A stretch of 64,000 nt of DNA from contig OZ024903.1 of the NCBI GenBank assembly GCA_964017125.1, positions 67,998,923-68,062,922 of the forward strand. Direction: 5' to 3'. Below are positions 46,726-58,739 of this stretch, piece after piece. The DNA comes from Flabesymbios commensalis (Eukaryota; Annelida; Polychaeta; Terebellida; Flabelligeridae). The notes beneath the pieces are model-generated. The model was not told the origin of the DNA. It did not search any database and saw only the letters and a program-made list of their open reading frames with translations. A program made the position numbers and the translations under genes. Every line of letters starts with the position of its first letter. Within the stretch, counting starts at the first letter, position 1.

Positions 46726-46961
46726 CCACAACTACTATTGCTAAGAGCTTTAATAAATACTTTTGTAATATAGGTCCTAAATTTGCCTATTCGATTGAAT
46801 CCTAACAAATCTTACAAACTTTATTCGAAACATCCCACCAACAGTAGGCTTCATTTTAAGCCAGTAGACTGTACTGCTATCATAAGAATAATAAGCGAGC
46901 TTAAAGAAATAATCACTCATACAGACCTCCACTCCCTAAAAGAGGGGAACTGTTGTTATAA

Positions 46962-47240
46962 CATAGAGAAGGAGACATGGTGCAATGGCTAGAGCGCCTG
47001 ACTGCATCGCCAGTCATGCATGCGTCCCGAGTTCGAAACCCGCTGTTCCAGTGTGGGGTTTTCAGAGAAACAGCATTGATTATCCCTTCTCAATGTGACT
47101 AGGCGATCACGTTAATGGCGGCCTCGTCGAATTAAGGTTGAGACCAGTGTATCGACGTTAATTTCGTGCAGGGCCCCGCGCTCCTCACACATTACCATAG
47201 AACGCCCTCCCTCAATTCACTTTCTTGCCAGAAGTTCCTA
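46962..47240 (+). mobile_element. tRNA-derived SINE, third type
   Basis: tggtgcaatggctagagcgc (A-box-like) and gagttcgaaaccc (B-box-like, 47031-47043) with an anticodon-arm-like tgactg/cagtca stem form a tRNA-like head at 46976-47056, followed by a body. The right end is uncertain. No CCA or convincing seven-base acceptor stem, so not a working tRNA gene. It interrupts the decayed LINE. Confidence 0.7.
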
Positions 47241-48470
47241 TTTATTTTCGGATTTAGCCTATAATATATTGGTCATGGCACTGATATCCAGGAAGGCGCC
47301 CTTACAGGTGATGATTAGCAGCTCTGTGCTTACTCTGATTGGATCTATCATGATAGTGTATTTTGCTCGACTTTATTTGTAATTTATTACAAAATTAAGA
47401 AAAAATACATTTTCATCATTATTCTTCTGCCAGTAATTGGAATAATACTAAAACAATCATTGAATGGGAAAGCATAAATTCAACTATGATTCTGCGTCAT
47501 TATAAAATTTCACTTGGGCCTACAATACTAGTACCCCCCCCCCCTTTTTCGTAATCAGTAGGCCCTATTTCCATAATATTTTTTTTTACAATATTGGCTC
47601 AGCTGCTAAGATAATGAATCGACATTACCCCAGAACCTGACTCACAAGGTGTGGAGTGAAATCTATTAGTGCGTGTGCTCATATTACAAAATAAAACAAT
47701 AAGCTTATTCTGGTGTTTGGTGTTTAAAAAAAACATGTAAAATGTAGGAGTACATGACTTTACATAAAAACACAATTTAAATTTATAAAGTACATCTAAC
47801 TTTTATACATAATAATATTATTATACATGCTGGTATGCTTCTTGTATTTTAATTTGAAAAGTGAAATAATATCAATACATATTATTACTTCGGGACATTT
47901 TAAGATTAATATATCCATTTCTAAAGTATGCATACGTTTAGGTGCATCCCAGCAAACGGAATACCTCGGACGGCGGATCAACATTAAACCAATATTGGCG
48001 AAATGACAGTGTCTGTTGGTTTGAAGTGTTATAACACTATCACTGCCAGTCTGTTGAGGCTGACCTGGAATTTTTTAGGACCTGGAATTTTAGAAAAAAA
48101 AGTATTTTAATAGACATGTTTCTGTTTCGAACTGCGGTTAGTAACCGGCATACCAATATACAGTACAACAGTTTTAACTGACTACATTGTTTTGTGAATA
48201 AATTATTGTTAATTTCAATCTGTGCTAAGATAAATTACCATAACTTGAATGATGTATGAATGACCTGAGATGGATTTTAAAGAGGCAGATATTCTATGAA
48301 TAGAATATTCAATAGAATAATATTAATATTTTTAAGCATAAAAGTGATATGTTATGTAAACATCCAGGGTGCAAATGGTTGCTCACTAGATGGTGGGAAG
48401 GGACGCCAGTTAAAAACAGTAAATGCCTAATTTACCAGGGAGCAAATAATGCCTTATGACTTTGCACAGG
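47240..48470. other. non-coding insert region within the LINE relic
   Basis: No gene recognised. Includes a C12 run near 47533 and a one-sided palindromic MITE remnant at 47948-48021 (cccagcaaacggaatacctc). Confidence 0.45.
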
Positions 48471-48762
48471 TAGAACCGATAAACCGGATTACCTTCAATC
48501 TCTAAAGCTTTTGATTGAACAATAACTTCAATCTGAATAAGTTATTCCATGGCAGTCAATACGGCTTCAGAAAGCAAAATTCGACCGAATTGGCTGCATC
48601 TATGGAAGAGATGGATGGAGGCGAAATTTCTCTTGGCATTTTCTTGGCCCTTTCGAAGGCTTTTGACACGTAGAATTACTCTATACTTTTGGATAAATTA
48701 ATTATTATGAAATTAAAAATATTCATTGCACATTTGATTACAATATGTAGAGCACAACGGTA

Positions 48763-49015
48763 TTAAAGCTACACAATCGGGCTAAAATCATCATAAAAGC
48801 AGTATTTTTATTTTCGCTTTTTAATATATCTTTTTTCGGACATGCATGTCCAAAATAAGAAATACGGGAAGTTCTTCTTTAAATTTCGCTTAACTGATAA
48901 ATGCGCAGCACAAAATTAAAAAAAAACTTACGCAAGTCTAGTAAATGGTCATATTAAGAAGCCAAAATAAAAATACCGATTTTTTCATGATTTTAGGCTG
49001 ATTATGTCGCTTTAA
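48763..49015. mobile_element. MITE with TTAAAGCKACA ends
   Basis: Left ttaaagctacacaatcgggc and right ggctgattatgtcgctttaa are inverted; interior cggacatgcatgtccaaaat is itself palindromic. It interrupts the reverse transcriptase region of the LINE relic. Confidence 0.88.
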
Positions 49016-50010
49016 ATCAGACTACAGCCAATATCCACAGGAGTTATTTGGTAATATTTTGTAAAAACTTCTCAACCACATTGAGTTTTTTCAGCATGTG
49101 AGCTGTGCAGATCACAGAATTTTTTTAAGAAATGGAATAGACAACTAATAACAAATTATCGCCCTATAAGCATTAGAAACATTGATTAGGTGCCTGTAGG
49201 TTTAATCATGGGATCTTTACTATTTATAATTTACTTGAGCGACATTCCCATCTGTAGTAAAATATTTAAATTTATTATCTGTGCAGAAGACACTACTTTG
49301 ACATCAAGCTGTCAAGAATAAATAATTATGTGGTTTCAACTAAATAATCTATCACTAAACACAAAATCGAAATGCATGATGTTTAGAAAACCACAAAAAA
49401 ATAAAAATAAGAGTCAACAAAATTAAAATTAACAAAAAAATGAACTAAAATGCGTCGAAAACTTTCTAGGAGTGAATTTAGAAACAAATATTAGTTGGGA
49501 ACCTCATTTAAGTAAAGTATCAAATAAAATAGTAAGATAGGTATTATGAATAAGTTAAATTCATCCTCCCACAAAACATCCTATTAGATGTATATAACTA
49601 TCTAATCATGTCACATATAAATTACTGCATTTTTTAACTACAGAAAAAAACAGTGTTCATCATATATAAAGAACATCGCCTTTCTCATACAGATACAATA
49701 TTTAATAATCTAAATCTTTTGAAAATTAATTGGTAAAACCGTATTTTAAATGCAAACACAACTCAACAAGTCTACTTTGTCCATGAACATAACACACGAA
49801 ATATAAATAAAATACACGAGCCTTATGTACGACATGATTCATGCTAAGACATGTGGCCGTTGTGAACTGCCAATTGTTATAAATAAAACACCACCACTAT
49901 TATACAAAAAGTCAATATTCACAGCTTTAAGGGGTTTTGCAGTTACACTAAAACATTTAAATAAAACTACTCAACTACTTGAGATGTCTTAAATTGCAAC
50001 CCTTGCAATA

Positions 50011-51635
50011 GTTTTCTTCACCAAATTTGAAAAACAGACAGCATTTTCTCATTTACTGTATGCCTGATTAATTTTATACTGTATAGATAGTTAACTGTCA
50101 TTATCAAATGTGTGGCCTCCATGCCGCCAGCGACTATGTGGTTTTAATGGAGGTCGCCCGAACCATTTTGCATTCACGGATAAATATTTTGTACTTCTTT
50201 TCTTCTTCTTTCCAATAGACACTGCTGGCTGTAAGTTTTGATTTTTTTTAACATGAACCACCAAATCAAATCAACTTAATTTTTGAACATGGCACATATA
50301 TTTTAAATGCAAGAACATTGCAGCCTTTCTTTTTAAATGTGTATATTTAGCCTGGGCTGAAATATGAAACATTGAACTTTGCTCGACATTTGTGTGCACA
50401 TTTTTTCCCGCTTGTTTTTCCATTAATTTGGGTGTGGTGAATTCGAATGTGTCGGTTAACATTCTATCTTTCATATCATCCACCTTCAAATACGCAAAAC
50501 AAAAAATGGCCGTCAAAACCACATCTGTTCTATATTTTTGTTACACATTATTGTACGATTTTTGTTTTCTGCGTGATTTAGAGTTGATAAATTTATGTCT
50601 CATGTTCTTCACTCAAAATGACCTATATTTGACCTTCAAGTTCAAATGAAAACGGTTTTTATGCACGTGTACTATAATATCATAAACAACATTTTGTTTA
50701 ATGAAAAACGGAAAAATGGACTACATAATACGGCAAATTAGGTTGCAAGGCATACCAAACTGTGTTTAAGCACAGTATATTCTAAAATGCTTTGATGTGC
50801 TTAATATTTAAAATGATTTTAATTATTTTAATAGTAATTATGTAAAATGGTATCCATCCTGGATTTTACGATTAAATATAGGTCAGACGATGAAAACTGA
50901 ACATCAGAAATGTTTGTTTTGACCCCAAAGTCATACAAAAAGTTTACAATTTACATTTTGATTTTCGTTTTGTTTCTTGTTCATATGAAGGTGAATTTCG
51001 CGGCAATGTTGTTTTTTTTCATTCAAATTTACTCGTCAGTAACGCTTATTTCTGGTTCACTAAGTTACTACAAAAAAATCATAATCCTGTCAACATTTTA
51101 GCGGTATAGTCATAGTAACAGTGAATATATAACAAACGACGGATATCTTGTACCTAAAGGTCAAATAACGGTTATTTTTTCCAAAGACACTAAAAAGAAA
51201 TATATAATAAAAATCTTGCAGAAACCATAGAAAATACGGGGGTTTCTTTACATTTTGCAGCCATTTTGTGCTTTGCTAATTTCAAGGTGAAGGTAATTAA
51301 AAATAGAATGTTATCCGGCCAATTATAATTCAGCACACACTAATTATGTAAAAATTATACACAAAAAATCCGGGAATTTTTTTTTTAAGATTCAAGTCCA
51401 TGCTAAATACACATAAAAGGCTTCAATATTCTTCCACTAAAAAAATATACCATCAGAAAATATAGGCCAGGTATGGATATGTCCAAAAATTTCATTTTAT
51501 GAAGTCGTTTCCTTTCACCATGTTGAATCGTTTGTTTTGTTGTTCATTTTGATTTTTTTTTAAATAAAAAATCAGTCTCGAGCGTATGTGGAGAGACTTC
51601 GTTCCTGTTTTTTTGCTGTTAACATATAATATCAC
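50011..51635. other. AT-rich non-coding DNA
   Basis: No gene recognised. The antisense-overlapping frames at 50271-50522 and 50392-50649 carry no known motif. Confidence 0.35.
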
Positions 51636-53201
51636 TTAACCCTTTCCATGCCCAATAATTCAGCCCCTGCCAATTTCTACAATGCCTAATTACTCGAGCA
51701 TAATGGTTATTTTGGCTAAAAAACTAATTACGATTCGTCAGTAGGCCTACAGAGCATCATTCATAGTGAACTCCCATGTTTGTAACTGGCAATGTATGGT
51801 GGGACGGGTTGGAGTTGCACTTTACTGGGGTTTAACGCAAAGGTCATGCCGAGGTCATGTCAAGGTCATATGAAGGTCAATCTCGATAAAAATAAAAAAT
51901 TGCCATTTTATGCCTTCCAACTTGATTTATGCGTGAGCTAAGTGTTATATATGACTGTAGTTGAATCATTCAGGGTCAAGCACCATTTCAGAAGGTTTCG
52001 CAAGTAGTTTTAAGGTACCCGAGGGGTACCCGAGTAGTGATAGCCCCTTCGGATTTCCCTTATTTTTACCTTTGGATAAATTCACTATGCAATTCCCCTT
52101 TCGCGAGGACTAAAATTGAATGCCAAAAGTGATCAAATATAGTAGTGTGGAAATATGCCTAGAATTGCAGCAAATTTTCATATGACTGTGTGGAAAGGGG
52201 AACACGGGTTGGAGTTCCACTATACTGAGGTGGTGTGCATAGGTCATTCCAAGGTCATATCAATGTCATATAAAGGTCGCACTCGATAAAAAATACAAAA
52301 AATAGCATTTTATGCCTTCCAACTTTATTTATGCGTGAGCTAAGTGATATATATATGACTGTAGTTGGATCATTCAGGGTCAAGCACTATTTTAGAAGGT
52401 GTTTCAAGTAGTTTTAGGGTAATAACGGTACCTGAGGAGTGACATTATTCGTGCGGAACGAGATTCCGAAAGGCATAGTCGTTGCGCTACCCGGGAGCTC
52501 TCATAACACATATTCAGAGCAAGAAGTCACGCCATGAGGCAGACGCTGAATAATGCTGACTAATGAGGCTGCAAACTGATAAGATCGGTTTCTTGCATTG
52601 AGGTAAAAATTACACGTCAACCAGAAATCGTACGACGTGACCCCAGATAGGCCTATATAAAGCAGACATCAGATAACGACGAGACACGCAACAAACACAG
52701 CTTTAATTTGCACCAATGCTTGGTTAATGTTGGTGCAACGTCGCAGCACCTGTTGAATGTCTTGTGTTTGCTGCAGTGAGTGAGTAAATCGACATACTAT
52801 ACCCGCTATATGAATAAGAGTAGGCCTACATACACTGTTGAGCTGTTGCTCATCTAGTTTCCTATGACATTTTTATTGTATACAGTCAAACTGTTTTAAT
52901 TCACGCTAAAACATCAACACCGCCACTGTTTTGTGAATCAACCCAACAAAATGCCCATATTAGGCCTACACGGACTAACCAGAGCGCAACAGCGGTCGGT
53001 ACCCGCCAAACAGTCACCAGATGGCACTGTAGTACACGCCCATAATGTTTTGAAGCTCGCTGGATGCATCAGACCACACTTGACGACTGTTCAGCATATA
53101 ATGAATTAACTGTAAACTAGCCCGGACACGGTCCTGGATTGGCATTGTAAACAGTATTAAAATTCCCGGATACGGTCCGGGAAAGGCATGGAAAGGGTTA
53201 A
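51636..53201. mobile_element. TTAA-flanked DNA element, 1.56 kb, perfect 17-bp ends
   Basis: Begins TTAACCCTTTCCATGCC (51636-51652) and ends with its exact reverse complement (53185-53201), TTAA being the likely target duplication as in piggyBac. The interior has two diverged copies of a roughly 240-bp block (about 51795-52025 and 52205-52435: gggttggagttscac, ggtcat words, ttttatgccttccaactt, atgcgtgagctaagtg). It also holds a palindromic MITE at 52687-52775. The right subterminal region has cccggacacggtcctgg and cccggatacggtccggg. No transposase frame: non-autonomous. Confidence 0.88.
52687..52775. mobile_element. Palindromic MITE, CAGCAAACAC family, inside the TTAA element
   Basis: gcaacaaacacagctttaat, caccaatgcttggttaatgt, core gcaacgtcgcag, right aatgtcttgtgtttgctgc. 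Confidence 0.7.
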
Positions 53202-53875
53202 TGTTTTGGATTTATCAAGAACTTATCAAGGTTTAACTAAAAGTTGGTGTGGGTGAGTTGTGGGGGGGGGGGGGGGGTACATGTAGTGTCGTTGTAGCAC
53301 ATGCCTATGACGCTTAAAAAAAATAATGAGTGACCATTTATGAAAACATTTTCCGAAATTATTAGAAGCTCATTAATTTAATTGTCGAGGTGGACCTATA
53401 TTTTTTGAGGGCGGTGTATATCAACCCGCTACAAGAAATGAAAAACAGTAAGAGATTACGATAATATATGTCTATGTTGGTCTTGGCTTCCTCTGTCGTA
53501 TTATCATAATTATAATTTATGTTCGATATACAAATGTATAATATGTCATTAGGTAGGATTGTTGGGAGATTTGAAGGAAAATTGCCAATATACAGTGTTG
53601 ATATCACAGAAATATTTTAAAGCAAGCGATGCATGACAAATTGACAATATATAAACATTAGACTTCTCAACAAACACGGACATTGCACCAATGTTGTTTT
53701 AATGCAGATCCACCGTCTGAGACGTTGGATGTACGTGTATGTCCCTACATAAAATATGCACTACAAAATTTTGATTGCTACTAATTAGATTGCCTTGGCA
53801 AAATATAATATATGACAACTATATAAAATATAGCAACTACGTTTCACATTGCAATAAAAACATCCTACAATGGAA
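53202..53875. other. 3' flank or 3' UTR of the sulfotransferase, with a MITE half
   Basis: Contains a G20 run near 53258 and a half MITE at 53667-53735 (tcaacaaacacggacattgc). The 3' UTR of the minus-strand gene presumably begins at 53875 and reads leftward; I found no convincing polyadenylation signal. Confidence 0.45.
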
Positions 53876-54142
53876 TTAGGTTTTGGTGTATTCATCAAAT
53901 ATATATCCAAACATATCGGCATCAGCTCTGTAGTTATCAAGTACAGGTTGTAAAACAGAAAGAGGAACTTTGTGATACAAATCTAGATAACCACTGCTAT
54001 AGTTTTTATTAACATTCGATTTGGGGAAATCATCTCTGAAGTCAGTAGCGCTAAGATGTGGTAGAATCTCATCTAAGCCAGGTTGAAGAGTTTCCATGTA
54101 AGCCACATAATCATATTGAATCATACACGGTTCGCAGACACT
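53876..54142 (-). CDS. Carbohydrate sulfotransferase-like protein, terminal coding exon (partial)
   Basis: The exon encodes 88 residues and a TAA stop. It opens SVCEPC, continues IQYDYVAYMETL, and ends LFGYIFDEYTKT-like (MFGYIFDEYTKT). The Cys-x-x-Cys directly before a Y-D-x-V/I-x-x-x-E-T-L block, an FP about 20 residues on, a Y-x-x-(V/L)-P-x-x-x-L-x-P-(V/L) helix and a (M/L)FGY tail are characteristic of the C-terminus of Golgi carbohydrate sulfotransferases (chondroitin 4-O / HNK-1 type). These transfer sulfate from PAPS to glycans. The exon is preceded on the minus strand by T9 and CACAG, a good 3' splice site (AG at 54143-54144), so it starts at a codon boundary. The PAPS-binding exons are not in the recognised sequence and must lie further right, possibly beyond the window. 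Confidence 0.82.
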   Translation of the reverse strand, partial: SVCEPCMIQYDYVAYMETLQPGLDEILPHLSATDFRDDFPKSNVNKNYSSGYLDLYHKVPLSVLQPVLDNYRADADMFGYIFDEYTKT

Positions 54143-54155
54143 CTGTGAAAAAAAA
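54143..54155 (-). promoter_or_regulatory. Splice acceptor of the sulfotransferase exon
   Basis: On the minus strand a run of nine T is followed by CACAG, then the codon AGT. This fixes the exon start, which lies upstream of the first Met in the frame. Confidence 0.75.
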
Positions 54156-54253
54156 ATATATTACAAATATTATTGTCCTTGTTCTCTGAAGACGTATACT
54201 ATATATTATTATATTATTATGTTATCTTGTAAGCATAAGGTAAAAGGTAAAGG

Positions 54254-54696
54254 TGTAGGATCCTGACTTCGTTCAGTTAAGGTGGCAGTTATCCCCGGCT
54301 TCTCGGACGCGGGAGGCTGTGGACGACGGCCTCGTTTCCGTACCTTGGTGACGGGTGCACACAATTGCAGCCGTGCGGCTTTGGTACTTTTTCCCGCACT
54401 TCAGGCGTTACACTCGGCGACTACGGACGTGCCGTAGTTCGCTCTCGCTAAGTCAGATAGGACGTGCCGTGCGCGGAGGTTGTGCTTTGTTGTTGCCAAA
54501 TGTCAAACAAATAAACATGACAAGTGGAGAAAGAGTTTTATGATTTGTTTGGAACCGTCGACTCGACGGGGAAGGAAGTTTGAGTTGAAATGGTGAAGAT
54601 TGTGCAGATTACCTCGTCCGCCATTGTGACCCCACACTAGAGACTCCGACGGTCACTTACAGGTACTTTCGGCGCAAGGGGCTCTCCATCACACCA
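54254..54696 (+). repeat. 5' LTR
   Basis: 443 bp, TG...CA bounded, with a polyadenylation-type aataaa near 54510. Preceded by TAAAGG. Confidence 0.92.
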
Positions 54697-57600
54697 TACT
54701 GGTGACCCCTGACGAGCGATCGTCTACGCAACAGTGTTTTCATCTAGACGCCAGTTGAAAACCACTGTTTTCAAGGATAGTTTTGATTAATTTTAAGGGA
54801 TTTTTTTGAAAAAAATCAATAGCATTTTTTTCATCAGGTACGTGAAAACTGTAGGTCATTATTTATATGCCAGTTTAAATTAGTCAGAAAGAGTTATCAG
54901 AGGAGAAGCACGTTTCTTTACGTCGAAAACGGCGTAAATTTCTAAATTTTGGACGAAATCCCACATGTTTGGCGCTTTTTCAAGATGGCGACCATGTCGG
55001 TTTCTCTAGAAGAATCCAGAAAATTATTCTCATAGACTTAGTCTATCATTTGTTAAATGTAAGAGTTTGTTTAATGCCTTCATCCTATTAATGCCACTGT
55101 AGGCGAGTAGGAAGTGGGTATTTTCGGTAACTCATTTTTTATCGCTGATTACCATAATTGGGTGACTCGATTTTAAAGTCCATAGACGAAGTCTCGTCAT
55201 TTTTCCGATTTTTTCAGCAAAATCGACAGAAATTATAAATATCGCTTCGACTCGGGTAACCTTTAATAGGTTTAGGGCCAAAATAAAATTGTTTCCCTAA
55301 ATGAATGTCAATAAACGGTCTTATTTGGTCTGTTTGAAATATTCCCAGGACCGTAGGTCAATATTTTGTACTATTATCATATGTTATTTCAGAGAATGCT
55401 GAATATTGTACATGTATTTGGTAGGTGTGCGCCATTTTGGACGCTGGTGTCCCTCACTTAGCTGCTCGCCCGCCGTGGGCACACACGTGTTCCGCCATAA
55501 CCGGCATGCATCTGGACAGTGAACCTGTGTCGCCACATCACATTAGTATAAATTAGGCCGCCATTTTGATTTGGTGGAGCTCATTTCTCACGTGCTCAAA
55601 ATTTTACACGGACTGGTTGTAATAATTTTTTTTAAATTGTTTATAAATTTTCTTTTTCAAAACGATTGAAGGAGAGGAAATATAAATAAGTTGTTTCGAA
55701 AACAAAATTGTACCACTAATTGTGTGAGATTTTTGTTCACTTTGAAACGCCCTTCGGTGTTTGTAATCGTTCTAGCCTATTTAGCGCCTTATTTGGGCAC
55801 GCAGTAGGTAATGAATATGCTAATGTGAGGCGAGACGGGGATGCTGACCATATATTATGTACACACCGTTCCACGCATGCCGTCACAGACAGTAAGCCAC
55901 ATGCTGCCTGCCGCACAGGTTGGAAGCACCGACAATACATCATACACACACCCACCACAGACGACATAAACACAACCGCTACGACGACAGTCGGTTTATA
56001 CGTCAATCAATGAATCGATGCGAGCGATTGATTCGGACGTTTATGAGAATGACTCGGTGATAAACGTACCATTATAAAAAAAAAACGTGGAATGTTCATC
56101 ACAGACATCATTTTTCAGCGAAATGATATACTATACCATTAATCAGCATAGACTACTGTCAGTCACGTTTTAAATATTATTCTAAAATCATAAATGTAAC
56201 TGTTTTTCTTCGCAGTCACATTTAGTCTATCAGTTTGAGAACGAAATTTTCTCACGATAGTTTATTTCTGAAGTTTAAATTTTTCATAAATACAGGAATA
56301 TTCGATTTGACAGTTGCGCTATTGCGAAACATTGCAAATATTTGAATGTGTTTTTCGACTTGCGTGAAAAAATTATCTTAGCTTAGCATAGCATGTCATA
56401 ATTGTATCTGGCATATTTTTTATTTTTATGTACCATTTCGACCTACGGTTTTCACTATACCGTTATGCATGTGTGTGAATAAGTGAAAACGTTTTATGTC
56501 AAATATAGACCTTCAGTTTTCACTTCAATCAATATATACCTTTATGAATTTGTGCACAGCATTTAGGTGCAACCTCAGCGACGCATTTTCAACTAATCTG
56601 CAACCCCTGTTTCTCGCAACATGCGACATAGCATGAACATTTTCTACAGTCTACATTTCTAAGATTCAGCAGATTACAGACATTTTTCATCTGATTTTGA
56701 AGGTAAAGCACAACCTACCCGCGCACGGCACGTCACGGACATAGGCCACGGAGAGTGGCGACCGCATACCCTGGCCAAAGGCCTGGGGTGTGCGCCAGCA
56801 ATATGGAGGCTAGCCACCGACACGGTGGAGGTAGACCTACATCACTTCAACAATGTGATTGAACATAATATTAAAAACAGCCAATTACAGTTTGGCATTG
56901 TTCAAATATATGACATTTTTATACTCGCTCAGGCCTGCACAGCTAGCCGAATAGGTCGCAACCGAGTGCTTCATTATTTAAATGACATTACTAAATAAGC
57001 GATTTCAATTTGATATGAACTATGTAACGTAACCTGATTTGACAGGTTTATTAATGCTGACAGTTTTGTGGCTCGAATCAGCATGTGTGATGTGGGCCGA
57101 CCTTTCAGCGTGACCGTCACAGGTGCCGTCCACGCGTCCTGCGGCGCTGCTCAAATACGGTCCTGTCTACAACACAGCACACTGTGTGTGCCGTATAAAC
57201 CTATGCACAACGCATTTAACAGCACAGCCGACTGACTTTATACATGTGATTGTCTGCTTCAGCCGACACGGCTGGCAATCAGCATCAGCAGTACATTCAC
57301 TGGTACGGCACAGCAAAGAACCAGATCAGCATCGACTTCAGAATATTCTACGATTTCAGCAGTCATTTTATTATACCTACCTGCATCAGCCTTACAGAAC
57401 ATAATAATTTCATATCCTGCATATTTTCTCAGATCACTTATTATTCAACTCCATATTGAATTTTTTATTTAATAGTGAATTTTTTATTAATTCCAGATTG
57501 TATATTTTCGTGCCTTATATCGCCTCCGACTTTTACAATAAATCGCTACCGACTTTTACCATAATGCATAGGTCTGTTTCCATTCACCGCTCGTTCGGTG

Positions 57601-57774
57601 ATCTGACGCAGACATGTGCGTTTTTTAACTTCAATGTTTTTAATGTTTTGCCAATGCAAGAGGGCGACTTTTGCGTTTGGCGCGCCAGCAACTAGCTGGT
57701 CATGTCCCACACGTGACATTTCGTGGAACAACTAGTTCCACTGCACATCGAACGAAACATGTAATCATGTCTTT

Positions 57775-58395
57775 TTGCGACCAAATCGCAGAAGTATTTT
57801 AAAACCTGTGGTAGGGCACGCGCCCGAGACAGGTACGAACATACAGCGTACTACGCCAAGCAAGCCACGGAGATCGACGGCCACCAGGACATCTAGTAGG
57901 AATCCACAGGGTCCACCTAGAACTGGTAGTGCGGACACTCCGACGTCCAACGGGACGAGAGTTAAAACGAAAAAGTCAACGGCAGTCAGAAGCAGTCAAA
58001 AATCGGCCACAGTCCCAAAGCAAATAGATGTTAAAGTCAACTTGTCTAACATAGACAATACTTATGTAGCGCCGCATTCGCGAGCCCCCGCCGTATCCCG
58101 CGCTAATGGGAACAGCGGTGATTTCCGAACGTATTCCCGCATACCTTTACATCTACGGGGTAAAACCCCGGCTGCTGCTGCTGACGCCGTAATCGACTCG
58201 ACCAAAAGCAACCATGCGAATATCGCTAATCGCCAAAAAATTTCGACCGACCAAACAGTGCGAAAAACTAGAGTCGGACGAATAATCCAGACTCCTGCCC
58301 GGTTCGTGCAGATGGTTCACACCATAGTGGCGCCTAACGATATATATGGCGGGCCTAACCGCATGCATCGTATTAACAATGTTTTTAAATTGTAA
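57775..58395 (+). CDS. 206-residue basic protein of the LTR element, function unknown
   Basis: Longest open frame in the LTR element, ending 345 bp before the 3' LTR. The first half is rich in Arg, Lys, Ser, Thr and Pro and probably disordered. The second half has a short RVGRIIQTPARFV piece, vaguely like the basic tails that follow integrase in some LTR elements. No zinc knuckle, aspartic protease or RT motif is seen, and I do not recognise the protein. It could be a gag-like or accessory frame, or a pol tail left in a shortened element. Confidence 0.45.
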   Translation: MRPNRRSILKPVVGHAPETGTNIQRTTPSKPRRSTATRTSSRNPQGPPRTGSADTPTSNGTRVKTKKSTAVRSSQKSATVPKQIDVKVNLSNIDNTYVAPHSRAPAVSRANGNSGDFRTYSRIPLHLRGKTPAAAADAVIDSTKSNHANIANRQKISTDQTVRKTRVGRIIQTPARFVQMVHTIVAPNDIYGGPNRMHRINNVFKL

Positions 58396-58739
58396 ATGAA
58401 TATGCCAGGCCTGGCAGCATTGTGTACAGATATATAAATGTGAAGACATTTTTTTTTAGCAAGTTAATTGCTAAAATTCAAATAGAAATGTATGTTAATT
58501 AAATGAATGGGTTGATCGCAGCTTGCAGCAAATGAATACATACATAAAGGACAGTTGGTGTTAAGAGGATGGGACAATTCATGTATAATGCTGCGATTTC
58601 AACCTTTTAACCACACTCGCTATATTTTTTAAACTATGCTTAGTTATAAGAGGTTACATATTTTTACAACCCCGCTACTTGCACGAAGCAGTCTCCTACA
58701 CGTCAGTTGGGTCCAACGTTATCACTCACCCGGGGGTAA

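Larger units (their letters stand above)
45980..50010 (+). pseudogene. Decayed LINE ORF2 (CR1/L2/Jockey-like), split by insertions
   Basis: Pieces of a non-LTR ORF2 appear in order. About 46028-46150 gives a linker-like LITKGIIRYINIGNVMYRK. 46746-46960 gives FNKYFCNIGPKFAYSI and FKPVDCTAIIRIISELK. 48475-48700 gives a TGLPSISKAFD block, then YGFRKQNSTELAA and a LALSKAFDT block (motif A region). 49190-49330 gives GSLLFIIYLSDIP and a CAEDTTL block (motif B and C regions), with CVENFLGVNLETNISWEPHL near 49450. Stops and frame changes are frequent. Inserted elements lie at 46370-46725, 46962-47240 and 48763-49015, and unrelated DNA at 47240-48470. It is clearly much older than the LINE at 60394. 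Confidence 0.8.

Noticed and set aside
46976-47056. A functional tRNA gene
   Set aside because: A and B boxes and an anticodon-like stem are present, but the acceptor stem does not pair well and SINE-type sequence follows.
57123-57695. Overlapping frames of 69-93 codons inside the LTR element
   Set aside because: They overlap each other, show no motif, and are of the length expected by chance in this GC-richer part.
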